Source: Candidatus Poribacteria bacterium (GTDB lineage: Bacteria; Poribacteria; WGA-4E; WGA-3G). Taken from it: a stretch of 43,530 nt of DNA. The position numbers and the translations under genes were made by a program. The notes beneath the pieces are model-generated. The model worked only from the letters and a program-made list of their open reading frames with translations, had not been told where the DNA came from and ran no database searches. Location of the stretch: assembly GCA_012271015.1 (NCBI GenBank), contig JAAXHD010000122.1, forward strand, positions 1-43,530. Direction: 5' to 3'. Within the stretch, counting starts at the first letter, position 1; each line of letters begins with the position of its first letter. Shown piece by piece: positions 33,934-42,114 of the stretch.

Positions 33934-36105
33934 ATGCGATTCACCAACGCACAACATCTTTTCGTTTGCACACTCATACTTTGCGCGGTTCTTTTTTTAC
34001 TACCCCTTTCAACCTCGGCACAAATGGTTAACATTCCTGACGCGAATCTACGCGCCGCAATTGCAGAAACACTCGGTAAAGCACAAGGCGCACAGATTAC
34101 ACGTGATGAAATGGCGAGGCTAACCCGCCTTGAGGCTCATAATGCCAAGATCAGCGATTTGACAGGACTTGAATTCGCAACACTGCTCGAAGAAATAAGG
34201 TGCAACGATAATGTGATTGCTGACCTATCCCCCCTTGCTGGATTGATGAGGCTACGCGTCATAGAGTTGAGAACTAACGTGATAAGCGACCTCTCACCGA
34301 TCAGACAATTGATTAACTTGGAATGGATCATCGTTCCCGATAATTTGATATCCGATCTCTCACCGATTGAAGGTTTAATCAATTTGCGAGAATTAGCCAT
34401 TGAAGACAACTTAATATCCGACCTCTCTCCTATTGCTGGATTGATAAAACTGGATAGGATATGGATGCATGAGAACCCTCCACTGGATATCTCACCCCTC
34501 GCTGGATTGACAAACCTGAGGGGCATTCACACGTGGGGCACCCCTATTGTATCGGGGCTCTCGTCCTTAGCAGAATTACCAAAGCTGCAAGTTGTAGATA
34601 TTTGTGGTGGAGAAATATCGGATATCTCCGCTCTGGAGGGATTAACAGGTGTAAAGGAGTTGTATCTCGTTGGGAACGAAATATCGGATATCTCTCCATT
34701 AGCGAGTTTAACAGGTTTAACACGTTTGAGTCTGAAACATAACCGAGTATCGGATGTCTCTCCGCTTGCATCTTTGAACGGGTTAACATGGATCGAACTT
34801 CAGGATAATGAAATATTGGATTTTTCGCCTTTAGATGTGTTCCCTGAGAGGGTTTTTATCACTCGGAATGACAACCCCGGATTTACACGCGCTGCTCCCA
34901 AAATAGAAGGGCCGTGGCTGTGGATCATCGTACCAACAGGTGGAATGTCCGGCTCAAAAGCAGCTGCTTCTGGAAAAGATTTTTTACGACAAGCCAGTGG
35001 TGGCAGTGTAACGGAGTTGAACATTGCGACTCAGGGAGCCATAGAAGCGGATACTGTTGGAGATAAAATCTGGACCGTAGGTGAAATCTCCAAAAAAGGT
35101 GGCAATAACATCAATGAACTCGTAAACGCTACGGGTTTGGGGACAGGTAATATAGATCACCACGTGGCTTACGGTTTAGTGAATTTGGATTCACCAAGAA
35201 AACAAAGCACAAGGATGTTCGTTGGAAGTGGAGACGCTGTTAAAGTTTGGCTCAACGGCACATTAATCCACAGTAACGCCATAGATCGGGATGCTGACGG
35301 TTACCAGGAGGACTTCCCTGTCATCTTAAAACAGGGAAAAAATATCCTGTTGGTCGCTGTTTACGAGGGTGAGGGTTGGTGGAGTGGCTTTTTCGGTTTT
35401 GATGCCGGGACGGACTATACGACGTGGGTCCAGAGCCCTTCAACGCCTCTAAGACCGTTGCGTGTTACGGATATAAATGCGGATGGATTCGTGAGCATTC
35501 TGGATCTGATTCTCGTGGCACGCGATTTTGGAAGAAACAAACCCATTAATCCGCGAACAGATATAAATGGAGATGGTAGCGTCAACATTTTGGACCTTAC
35601 GGCTGTCGCCAGAAGTATGGATGCGACTGGTCCTGCCGCGCCTTCTGTCCTTGGGACAAACAATCGAATATCACCAACAGTCATACAGGCATGGATAACA
35701 CAGGCACAGATTGAAAATGATGGTTCACTTGCATTTCAGCAGGGAATAGCAAATCTCCAACAACTTTTAGCGTCGTTGGTTCCTGAAAGGACAACGTTGC
35801 TGATGAATTATCCGAATCCCTTCAACCCGGAGACATGGATACCGTATCAACTCGCAGAACCTGCCACAGTTACATTGCGGATCTATGGGGTGAGTGGTAC
35901 TCTGGTTCGGACGTTGAATCTGGGACATCAACCCGCGGGACGTTATCACCAACGGAATCGTGCGGCGTATTGGGATGGGAAAAATGACGTGGGTGAGTCT
36001 GTGGCGAGTGGTGTCTATTTCTATACATTGTCCACGGAGTCCACACGCGACTCTGTTACCGCAGGCGACTTCACGGCTACCCGCAAAATGCTGATACGGA
36101 AATGA
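33934..36105 (+). CDS. Secreted LRR protein with dockerin-like repeats and sorting-type C-terminal tail
   Basis: A signal peptide (FVCTLILCAVLFLLPLSTSAQ) is followed by a VNIPDANLRAAIAETLG cap and about eleven internalin-type 22-residue leucine-rich repeats (SDLSPLAGLxxL), residues 40-310. A domain opened by GPWLWIIVP runs over about 325-495. A pair of dockerin-like calcium loops follows (DINADGFVSILDLILVARDFG and DINGDGSVNILDLTAVARS), about 513-565. The last 100 residues are the NYPNPFNPETWIPYQLAE...WDGKN...KMLIRK tail typical of type IX-like or FlgD-like sorting in Poribacteria. The protein is expected outside the cell or on its surface. It is the paralogue of the next gene, 44 bases downstream. 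The ligand of the LRR is unknown. Confidence 0.85.
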   Translation: MRFTNAQHLFVCTLILCAVLFLLPLSTSAQMVNIPDANLRAAIAETLGKAQGAQITRDEMARLTRLEAHNAKISDLTGLEFATLLEEIRCNDNVIADLSPLAGLMRLRVIELRTNVISDLSPIRQLINLEWIIVPDNLISDLSPIEGLINLRELAIEDNLISDLSPIAGLIKLDRIWMHENPPLDISPLAGLTNLRGIHTWGTPIVSGLSSLAELPKLQVVDICGGEISDISALEGLTGVKELYLVGNEISDISPLASLTGLTRLSLKHNRVSDVSPLASLNGLTWIELQDNEILDFSPLDVFPERVFITRNDNPGFTRAAPKIEGPWLWIIVPTGGMSGSKAAASGKDFLRQASGGSVTELNIATQGAIEADTVGDKIWTVGEISKKGGNNINELVNATGLGTGNIDHHVAYGLVNLDSPRKQSTRMFVGSGDAVKVWLNGTLIHSNAIDRDADGYQEDFPVILKQGKNILLVAVYEGEGWWSGFFGFDAGTDYTTWVQSPSTPLRPLRVTDINADGFVSILDLILVARDFGRNKPINPRTDINGDGSVNILDLTAVARSMDATGPAAPSVLGTNNRISPTVIQAWITQAQIENDGSLAFQQGIANLQQLLASLVPERTTLLMNYPNPFNPETWIPYQLAEPATVTLRIYGVSGTLVRTLNLGHQPAGRYHQRNRAAYWDGKNDVGESVASGVYFYTLSTESTRDSVTAGDFTATRKMLIRK

Positions 36106-36149
36106 AGAAAGGTTCTGAATAGACTGTTCCCTCATAAAAGGAGATAGGT

Positions 36150-39100
36150 ATGATTATGAAAATCCATAAATATTTCACTTTGATGCTCTTAATATCCATC
36201 CTGTTAGGCGGTAGCATCGCCGAAGCCCAGCAGAACGTTGCCCAAGACGCGTACCTTATCCTTGAACAGAAGTGTCTCACTTGCCACGGTCCGAATGGTC
36301 CCTTTACCGAGGAACTCATCATTGAATCGGCAGCACAACTGGTCGCCAGCGGTGCTGTCGTCCGAGGGGTCCCGGTTCAATCTGAACTCTTTAAACGTCT
36401 GCTGGAGGCAGACGAGGCAAAACGGATGCCGCTCGGACAACCGCAACTCTCCGCCGCTGAGATTCAGAAGATCGGTGCTTGGATTCAAGCCGGTGCGCCG
36501 AGTTGGGACATCGAACACGATGTGAGTTTCATTACGACCGGCGAGATGCTCACGACGATTCAGAACCACCTCGAAACGCTATCTGCCTTCGATCGACCCT
36601 CCGCTCGTTATTTTACCACGACCCATCTCTATAACGCCGGGGAGGGTCCCGAGGTGCTCCGCGCTGCTGCGATTGCGCTTTCAAAACTCGTGAATAGTTT
36701 GTCGTGGGGGTATACCGTCGTCAAGCCGGAAGCGATTGATGCCCAAGGGACGGTCTTCTACATCGACTTGCGAGATTACGAGTGGGATACCCGGGATGCT
36801 TGGACGCAGATTGAGACGGCGTATCCGTATGTGATTGAGTTTGATGCGACGACGCGTCCGGTGCTGCATGGGAAGTTCACAGCTCTGCGTGAAGAGATGG
36901 TCTGTGAAGTGCCGTTCGTGCATGTAGACTGGTTTCTCGCGGTGGCGTCGTTGCCGCCGCTGTATCACGACATTTTGGCACTGCCAGAAACCGAGACTGC
37001 GTTGGAACGAGAACTCGGTATAGATGTCGCTGGGAATCTTCGCCGGGCCCCGGGGTTGCGTGTGATGCGTGCGGGGACGAACGATTCGGGGGTTTCCGCA
37101 CACAATCGCGTTGTGGAGCGACACTCTTTCCGCAATGGTGCGTATTGGAAGAGCCACGACTTTGCGAGTAGTGTGGGTTTGAAGAACATCTTGCAGAATC
37201 CGTTGTCTTTTGATAGGGATGGGGGTGAGGTTATCTTCAATCTCCCGAACGGTCTTCAGGCGTATTATATCTCGGACGGTGCGGGAAATCGTATAGATGT
37301 TGCGCCGACGGCGATCGTGTCGAATCCAGCGGCGAGCGATCCTGCGGTTCGCAACGGTTTATCGTGTATCGGTTGCCATACGGAGGGGATGAAGACGTTT
37401 GAGGATGTGGTGCGTGGCACGTATGAGAAGTTGCCTGCGAGTCCGACAAAGGAGCAGGTATTGCGTTTGTATGTGGAAAAAGCGGAGATGGATCGGTCGG
37501 TAGATGAGGATACGGCGCGCTACCGAGATGCGTTAGAGGCGACTGGGGGTATATTTGGGGGTATTGAGCCGGTGCATCGTTTTCATGAGAAGTTTCAAGA
37601 GGCACTGGATGCGTCGCATGCGGCAGCGTCTTTAGGACTCCAGGCGTCTGTGTTTGTGAAATCGATTGGCGAGAACTCGGGTTTACAGGAACTGGGTTTA
37701 GCAGGTTTACTGAGTGGTGGGAATGTGAAACGGGATGCGTGGACGGCGAACTTTAGCGAGATAGTTGCTTGTGTGTATAATGATGTGTGTCCGCTACCGA
37801 CGCCGGTTGTGATCCCAGATCCGACGCCGGATCCTAATCCGAGTAATCTCGTGCCGGATGTGAATCTGCGTGCGGCGATTGCGGAGACCTTGGGAAAACC
37901 GTCTGGTGCTTTGCTGAAGACGGAGGACATCGCGAGATTGACGGAGTTGGTTGCAGATGAGCAAGGGATAAGGGACTTGAGGGGGCTTGAGTATGCGGAA
38001 CGCCTTGAACGGATAGAGTTGCGCCACAATGCGATATCCGACCTCTCGCCATTGGCGGGATTAATCCGTCTGGATAACATCAAGTTGCGAGGTAACAGAA
38101 TCAGGGATGTATCACCACTTGTGAAACTCACCAATGTGGACTGGCTCGGACTGGAGGAGAACAAAATCAGGGATTTATCGCCGTTGAAGGGATTAGTGAA
38201 GTTGAACGGGATAGGGATTGAAGGCAACCCAGTGTCCGACGTATCGCCGCTTGTTGGATGCATTAGTTTGGAAGGTATAAACGCCCGGCGCACTACCATC
38301 TCCGACTTCTCGGTGTTAGCGAAGTTACCGAGGCTCCGATGGATAGAATTTGGTAACAACAGATCAATATCAACGCTTCCGTCTCTGCAGGGATTAAAAG
38401 CACTCCGACGCTTGGAGGTCCGAGGCTGCAACGTCTCAGACCTCTCCCCGCTCTCGGAATTAACGGCACTGGAATGGCTCAGTCTCGTTGACAACACGAT
38501 CTCGGATCTATCGCCGTTAGCACACCTAACGAGGTTGGAACATCTGAATCTTGATGCCAACCTCATCTCCGATGTTAAACCACTCGTAGGGCTAACAAGA
38601 TTGGAAGTACTCTACCTTGAAAATAACGCCATCTCCGACGTATCGTCGCTTGCAGGGTTTAAAAACTTGGAGCGTCTCGACCTTCGGAACAACGCTATCT
38701 CCGACTTCTCGTCATTGGAAAGCTTACCCGATGAGACGTTCGTTCGGATGGATGGCAATCCAGGGTTCCCCTCAGGAGGTCCGAAGATAACGGGTCCCTG
38801 GTTGTGGGCGATAGTCCCGGGAACACGACTTGATGATCGCACAGATTTTCTGTCTCGAGCGACTGGAGGCGCAGCAACGGAACTCAAAGTGGCTACCAAC
38901 GGTGCGACGGAAGGGAAGGCTGTCGGAAAGCGTAAATGGGCGCTCCACAGAATTTCTGCTACCGATGGTGATAACATAAATCGAATGACGGATGCCCTCG
39001 GTTGGGGAACAGGTGAGGAAATATATGATCACATCGTCTACGGTTCGGTCATCTTGGATTCACCGGAGGAACAACAGACAACGATGCTCGTCGGGAGTGA

Positions 39101-40049
39101 TGATGCCGTGAAGGTTTGGCTCAATGGTGAGTTGGTTCATAAAGCATTTGTTGCACGGGGTGCCGGCGATTACCAAGATTTCTTCCCCGTAACACTGAAG
39201 CAGGGAAAAAATGCCTTGTTGGTCGCACTTGACAACCGAGGTCATGGTGGGTTTAGCGGCTTTTTTGGGTTCACACCCGATGCCAAGTATGAAGTGTTCC
39301 AACCGAGCATTAATTTCACCTTTTCCACGGATACAACACAGATTGAGAAAGGTGATACGTTCACTGTGCATCTGAAAACTGAGAATGCCGACAATTTAGC
39401 GGGATGGCAGACGAACATTATATTTAACAAGGCTGTCCTGAAAGTAAGTAGCGGCGCAACCGAGGGAGATTTTCTGAAACAGGGTGACGGACGCACCTTC
39501 TTTCAAGCAGGCACGATCAATAACACCACCGGTAAAATCACTGGTATAAAGGCAGTGCAACTCTCTAAAGGCAAAATGACCAGACAAGGCACACTGTTCT
39601 CCGTCAGATTCACAGCCATTGCGAATGGGGAGAGCCGCTTAGATGTAGACAATTTTCAAGCCGGTTCCAGTAGAGGTGAGAAGATTCATGCGACTCCGCC
39701 GGAGATTACTGTTACTGTAGGAGGTGGTGCTCCCGCTGCGCCTACGTTATATCCTGATGAAACGGCTTTACTCCACAACTATCCAAATCCGTTTAACCCG
39801 GAGACCTGGATACCGTACCAACTCGCGGAATCCGCGGAGGTTACGATACGTATCTATGCAACAAGTGGGGTTTTGGTGCGGACGTTGGCACTGGGGTATC
39901 AACCTGCGGGTATCTATCAGTACCGAAGTCGTGCAGCGTATTGGGATGGAAAAAACGAAATGGGTGAGTCTGTCGCGAGCGGCGTTTATTTTTACACACT
40001 CACCGCTGGCAATTTCACGGCTACCGGCAAAATGTTGATAAGGAAGTGA
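36150..40049 (+). CDS. Secreted haem-motif/LRR/cohesin protein with sorting-type tail
   Basis: The start follows AAAGGAG by six bases; a signal peptide (YFTLMLLISILLGGSIAEA) is present. Residues 30-480 resemble the planctomycete-type cytochrome region: CLTCH at 42-46 and CIGCH at 406-410, with KRMPLGQPQLSAAEIQKIGAWIQAGAP between. After a Pro-rich linker (PTPDPNPS) come a VPDVNLRAAIAETLG cap and twelve or so LRRs (about 568-870). A GPWLWAIVP domain spans 880-1048. A cohesin-like beta-sandwich (FSTDTTQIEKGDTFTVHLKT, GWQTNIIFNKAVLKV) covers 1054-1190. The tail NYPNPFNPETWIPYQLAE...KMLIRK ends the 1299 residues. It is likely an exported, covalently haem-bound surface protein able to bind a dockerin. 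Redox partner and substrate unknown. Confidence 0.85.
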   Translation: MIMKIHKYFTLMLLISILLGGSIAEAQQNVAQDAYLILEQKCLTCHGPNGPFTEELIIESAAQLVASGAVVRGVPVQSELFKRLLEADEAKRMPLGQPQLSAAEIQKIGAWIQAGAPSWDIEHDVSFITTGEMLTTIQNHLETLSAFDRPSARYFTTTHLYNAGEGPEVLRAAAIALSKLVNSLSWGYTVVKPEAIDAQGTVFYIDLRDYEWDTRDAWTQIETAYPYVIEFDATTRPVLHGKFTALREEMVCEVPFVHVDWFLAVASLPPLYHDILALPETETALERELGIDVAGNLRRAPGLRVMRAGTNDSGVSAHNRVVERHSFRNGAYWKSHDFASSVGLKNILQNPLSFDRDGGEVIFNLPNGLQAYYISDGAGNRIDVAPTAIVSNPAASDPAVRNGLSCIGCHTEGMKTFEDVVRGTYEKLPASPTKEQVLRLYVEKAEMDRSVDEDTARYRDALEATGGIFGGIEPVHRFHEKFQEALDASHAAASLGLQASVFVKSIGENSGLQELGLAGLLSGGNVKRDAWTANFSEIVACVYNDVCPLPTPVVIPDPTPDPNPSNLVPDVNLRAAIAETLGKPSGALLKTEDIARLTELVADEQGIRDLRGLEYAERLERIELRHNAISDLSPLAGLIRLDNIKLRGNRIRDVSPLVKLTNVDWLGLEENKIRDLSPLKGLVKLNGIGIEGNPVSDVSPLVGCISLEGINARRTTISDFSVLAKLPRLRWIEFGNNRSISTLPSLQGLKALRRLEVRGCNVSDLSPLSELTALEWLSLVDNTISDLSPLAHLTRLEHLNLDANLISDVKPLVGLTRLEVLYLENNAISDVSSLAGFKNLERLDLRNNAISDFSSLESLPDETFVRMDGNPGFPSGGPKITGPWLWAIVPGTRLDDRTDFLSRATGGAATELKVATNGATEGKAVGKRKWALHRISATDGDNINRMTDALGWGTGEEIYDHIVYGSVILDSPEEQQTTMLVGSDDAVKVWLNGELVHKAFVARGAGDYQDFFPVTLKQGKNALLVALDNRGHGGFSGFFGFTPDAKYEVFQPSINFTFSTDTTQIEKGDTFTVHLKTENADNLAGWQTNIIFNKAVLKVSSGATEGDFLKQGDGRTFFQAGTINNTTGKITGIKAVQLSKGKMTRQGTLFSVRFTAIANGESRLDVDNFQAGSSRGEKIHATPPEITVTVGGGAPAAPTLYPDETALLHNYPNPFNPETWIPYQLAESAEVTIRIYATSGVLVRTLALGYQPAGIYQYRSRAAYWDGKNEMGESVASGVYFYTLTAGNFTATGKMLIRK

Positions 40050-40095
40050 AGATGGGATCCGTTCAACCCAACTTACGGATGCTGATAACCGACCG

Positions 40096-40473
40096 CTATT
40101 TCGCTGATGCCTGATTGCTATAAAAACCGAGAAAGGCAATGTCTCGCAAGCCTCGGAAAAGTCGTCGTCGAACTTTGAAACGGCTCTTTGCCCAACTTTC
40201 GATATACCTCACCGCATCACGCGGAGCGAGTTGCGTGAAACGACACGGCTTCCAGATAAATAGAGATGGACCCCATTGAAATAAGTGGAGTCCAAAACGG
40301 AGTTGCTTGCGTAAAGCTTTTGGCAATTGCTGGACAAACGAATCAATCACGATGACTGGCGTATCCAATGGGGTATCGTCTGGAACTCCCACCATATACG
40401 CACATACCGACTTCAGGATATCGTGTTCAACCTCGGTGAAAAAGTAGGTGGCTTTTGGAGTCGTTCTAAACAT
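40096..40473 (-). CDS. Gluconate 2-dehydrogenase subunit 3-like protein
   Basis: This 125-residue protein has the pattern FFTEVEHDILKSVCAYMVG, then PKALRKQLRFGLHLFQWGPSLF, FTQLAPRDAVRYIESWAKSR and FRGLRDIAFLGFYSN. These match the small subunit 3-like proteins that accompany GMC-type FAD dehydrogenases. The catalytic flavoprotein partner is not in the window. The ATG overlaps the end of the isomerase gene by eight bases, so translation is probably coupled. No Tat or Sec signal is visible. The name rests on pattern similarity. Confidence 0.6.
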   Translation of the reverse strand: MFRTTPKATYFFTEVEHDILKSVCAYMVGVPDDTPLDTPVIVIDSFVQQLPKALRKQLRFGLHLFQWGPSLFIWKPCRFTQLAPRDAVRYIESWAKSRFKVRRRLFRGLRDIAFLGFYSNQASAK

Positions 40474-41389
40474 CGGGTAGCTTGTTTGATTGTGATAAAG
40501 AATCGCATAATTCTCGTGCCTCTACCACCGGTTCCGCTTCGCAGGGACGAATTTCCAACACTTTCAAGACATCTGCTGGAATCTGCTTGAAGAGTTCGTC
40601 CCATTCCAAGTCTCCGGTCCCAGGTGGGTGATACGCCTTAAGCTCTTGCAGATCGTGGAGATTCACGCCGATGAGATGTTCCGCATACTGCTCGAGCCAT
40701 CTATCTGCCCAGCACACGCCGAGTTTTTCCTGTAGTGCGGCATGCCCTATGTCGTGCCAATACCGCATCGGACTGCCGTAAAACTCCTCAAAAAACAATC
40801 CAACTTCATCAAAATTCGGAATTTGGTAATAGTGTGGACGATTCTCAATAGCGATATAGAGTTCCATCTTCAGAGCGAACTCGTTGAGTTCATCGAGGCT
40901 CCGTAACACCGCATCTTGGTGTCTCGTCTCCTTACGTTTCCGCCACTCTGTCGCTTCGGTCACTTTTTGATCGAAGGCTTCAAACTCACGCTCCCCATAA
41001 TTGTATAGGTCTCTCATCAAATAGGACCTGTCGTAGGTGTCAACTTCGCCGAGGTGAAGGACTACAATTGGCACCTCCAATTCAACAGCAAGTTCCATCG
41101 TTTGGAGGGTGCGGCGGACAGCCTCCAGCCGCTCGTCTGTATTGAGACTCGAAAGTAAAATTTTGTCCTGCTCTGCTTCTACTTGCGATGTGCCAGGTAG
41201 AATAGGACAGAAGTTGTGGATTGAACAGGGTGGGTTTTCGCGGAGATACGGCTTGAGTTGCTCTACCTGATCCGGTGTAAGATGTCTGCTGAGTTCGAGC
41301 GTTTCAAAGCCGAGGTTATTGAGCTCATCGAACAGGGTAGCACCGTCCTGTTGCTTCAAAGCGTTCCACATTGTTGAAATTGCTAACAT
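40466..41389 (-). CDS. Sugar phosphate isomerase/epimerase-like TIM-barrel protein
   Basis: The protein belongs to the xylose isomerase-like TIM-barrel group (AP endonuclease 2 fold). Visible strands and metal residues include FETLELSRHLTP, IVVLHLGEVD, YIAIENRP (metal Glu), MRYWHDIGHA (Asp and His), GVNLHDL (His) and VLEIRPCEAEP (final Glu). Such enzymes isomerise or epimerise sugars or cyclitols with a divalent metal. Length 307. The start at 41389 follows repeat copy D, whose end supplies AAGGTATAATTAAAAAAG just upstream. It overlaps the subunit 3-like gene, which hints at a joint sugar oxidation pathway. Confidence 0.82.
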   Translation of the reverse strand: MLAISTMWNALKQQDGATLFDELNNLGFETLELSRHLTPDQVEQLKPYLRENPPCSIHNFCPILPGTSQVEAEQDKILLSSLNTDERLEAVRRTLQTMELAVELEVPIVVLHLGEVDTYDRSYLMRDLYNYGEREFEAFDQKVTEATEWRKRKETRHQDAVLRSLDELNEFALKMELYIAIENRPHYYQIPNFDEVGLFFEEFYGSPMRYWHDIGHAALQEKLGVCWADRWLEQYAEHLIGVNLHDLQELKAYHPPGTGDLEWDELFKQIPADVLKVLEIRPCEAEPVVEARELCDSLSQSNKLPDV

Positions 41390-41393
41390 TCTT

Positions 41394-41484
41394 TTTTAAT
41401 TATACCTTACGGTTGAACAACGCGATTAGAAACTTAACGATTTTTTCGCAGTACCCGCCTGCGTCGTTGTTACAGGCTGCGTTT
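41394..41484 (-). repeat. Dispersed leader repeat, copy D
   Basis: On the minus strand it reads CGCAGCCTGTAACAACGACG, then CAGGCGG, and ends CAACCGTAAGGTATAATTAA a few bases before the isomerase ATG. This is the same order as copies A-C. Here the ATG is intact and the AAGG of the repeat may act as SD. Confidence 0.66.
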
Positions 41485-41492
41485 TTGGTTTT

Positions 41493-42104
41493 TTAATTTT
41501 CCCTTTTTACAATAACTTTTCGTCCCTCAATCTTCAGTTTCCCCTGCGCGTACCATTTAATAACCTGAGGGTAGAGTTTATGCTCTTCAACCTGAATCCG
41601 GTTGTGTAAACTCTCCTCGTCGTCCGTATCCAAGACAGGAACAGTCGACTGTGCGATGATAGGACCCGAATCTACATCCTCATCAACGAAATGCACGGTG
41701 ATGCCGGCGATCTTCACACCGTATGCCAATGTATCAGCGACAGGATGTGCGCCCGGAAATGCTGGTAAGAGCGTTGGATGGACATTGATAATCCGGTTCC
41801 GGTACTTTTGCACAAAGGGAGGTTGAAACAACTTCATAAAGCCCGCAAGGACTATTAATTCAACGGCATACTGCTCGATAACCCGTGAAATTTCTGCGTC
41901 AAAATCAAGACGATTTTCATAATCCTGAGTTCTGACAACGTGTGTTGGTATACCCACGCGCTTCGCTCGTGTAAGGGCGTAAGCCTTACGCCGATCACTG
42001 AGTACAACTGCTATGTCGATACCACTCGTCTCGTCTTGATGTAGCTGCTCAATCAGGGTTTGCAAGTTGGTTCCGCTCCCTGAAACGAGGACTGCGATCT
42101 TCAA
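41493..42104 (-). CDS. purN: Phosphoribosylglycinamide formyltransferase (GART)
   Basis: PurN transfers a formyl group from 10-formyl-THF to GAR in purine synthesis. The motifs are complete: IAVLVSGSGTNLQTLI, the active Asn-His region INVHPTLLPAFPGAHP and the Asp-containing VHFVDEDVDSGPIIAQ. The family start aligns with a TTG codon at 42104, with AAAGGA six bases upstream; the ORF track's 39 extra residues are read from the preceding gene. The product is 203 residues. It begins ten bases after the stop of the vWA gene, so the two are probably one transcript. Confidence 0.93.
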   Translation of the reverse strand: MKIAVLVSGSGTNLQTLIEQLHQDETSGIDIAVVLSDRRKAYALTRAKRVGIPTHVVRTQDYENRLDFDAEISRVIEQYAVELIVLAGFMKLFQPPFVQKYRNRIINVHPTLLPAFPGAHPVADTLAYGVKIAGITVHFVDEDVDSGPIIAQSTVPVLDTDDEESLHNRIQVEEHKLYPQVIKWYAQGKLKIEGRKVIVKREN

Positions 42105-42114
42105 TATTAATCCT

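Noticed and set aside
34200-34830. Regularly spaced DNA repeats that could suggest a CRISPR array
   Set aside because: The period of about 66 bases encodes LRRs (SDLSPLAGL), units diverge, and there is no palindromic direct repeat or unique spacer.
37595-38566. 323-residue minus-strand ORF with Ser/Arg-rich repeats
   Set aside because: It is the shadow of the LRR array of the cohesin protein; its periodicity comes from the 66-base LRR repeat.
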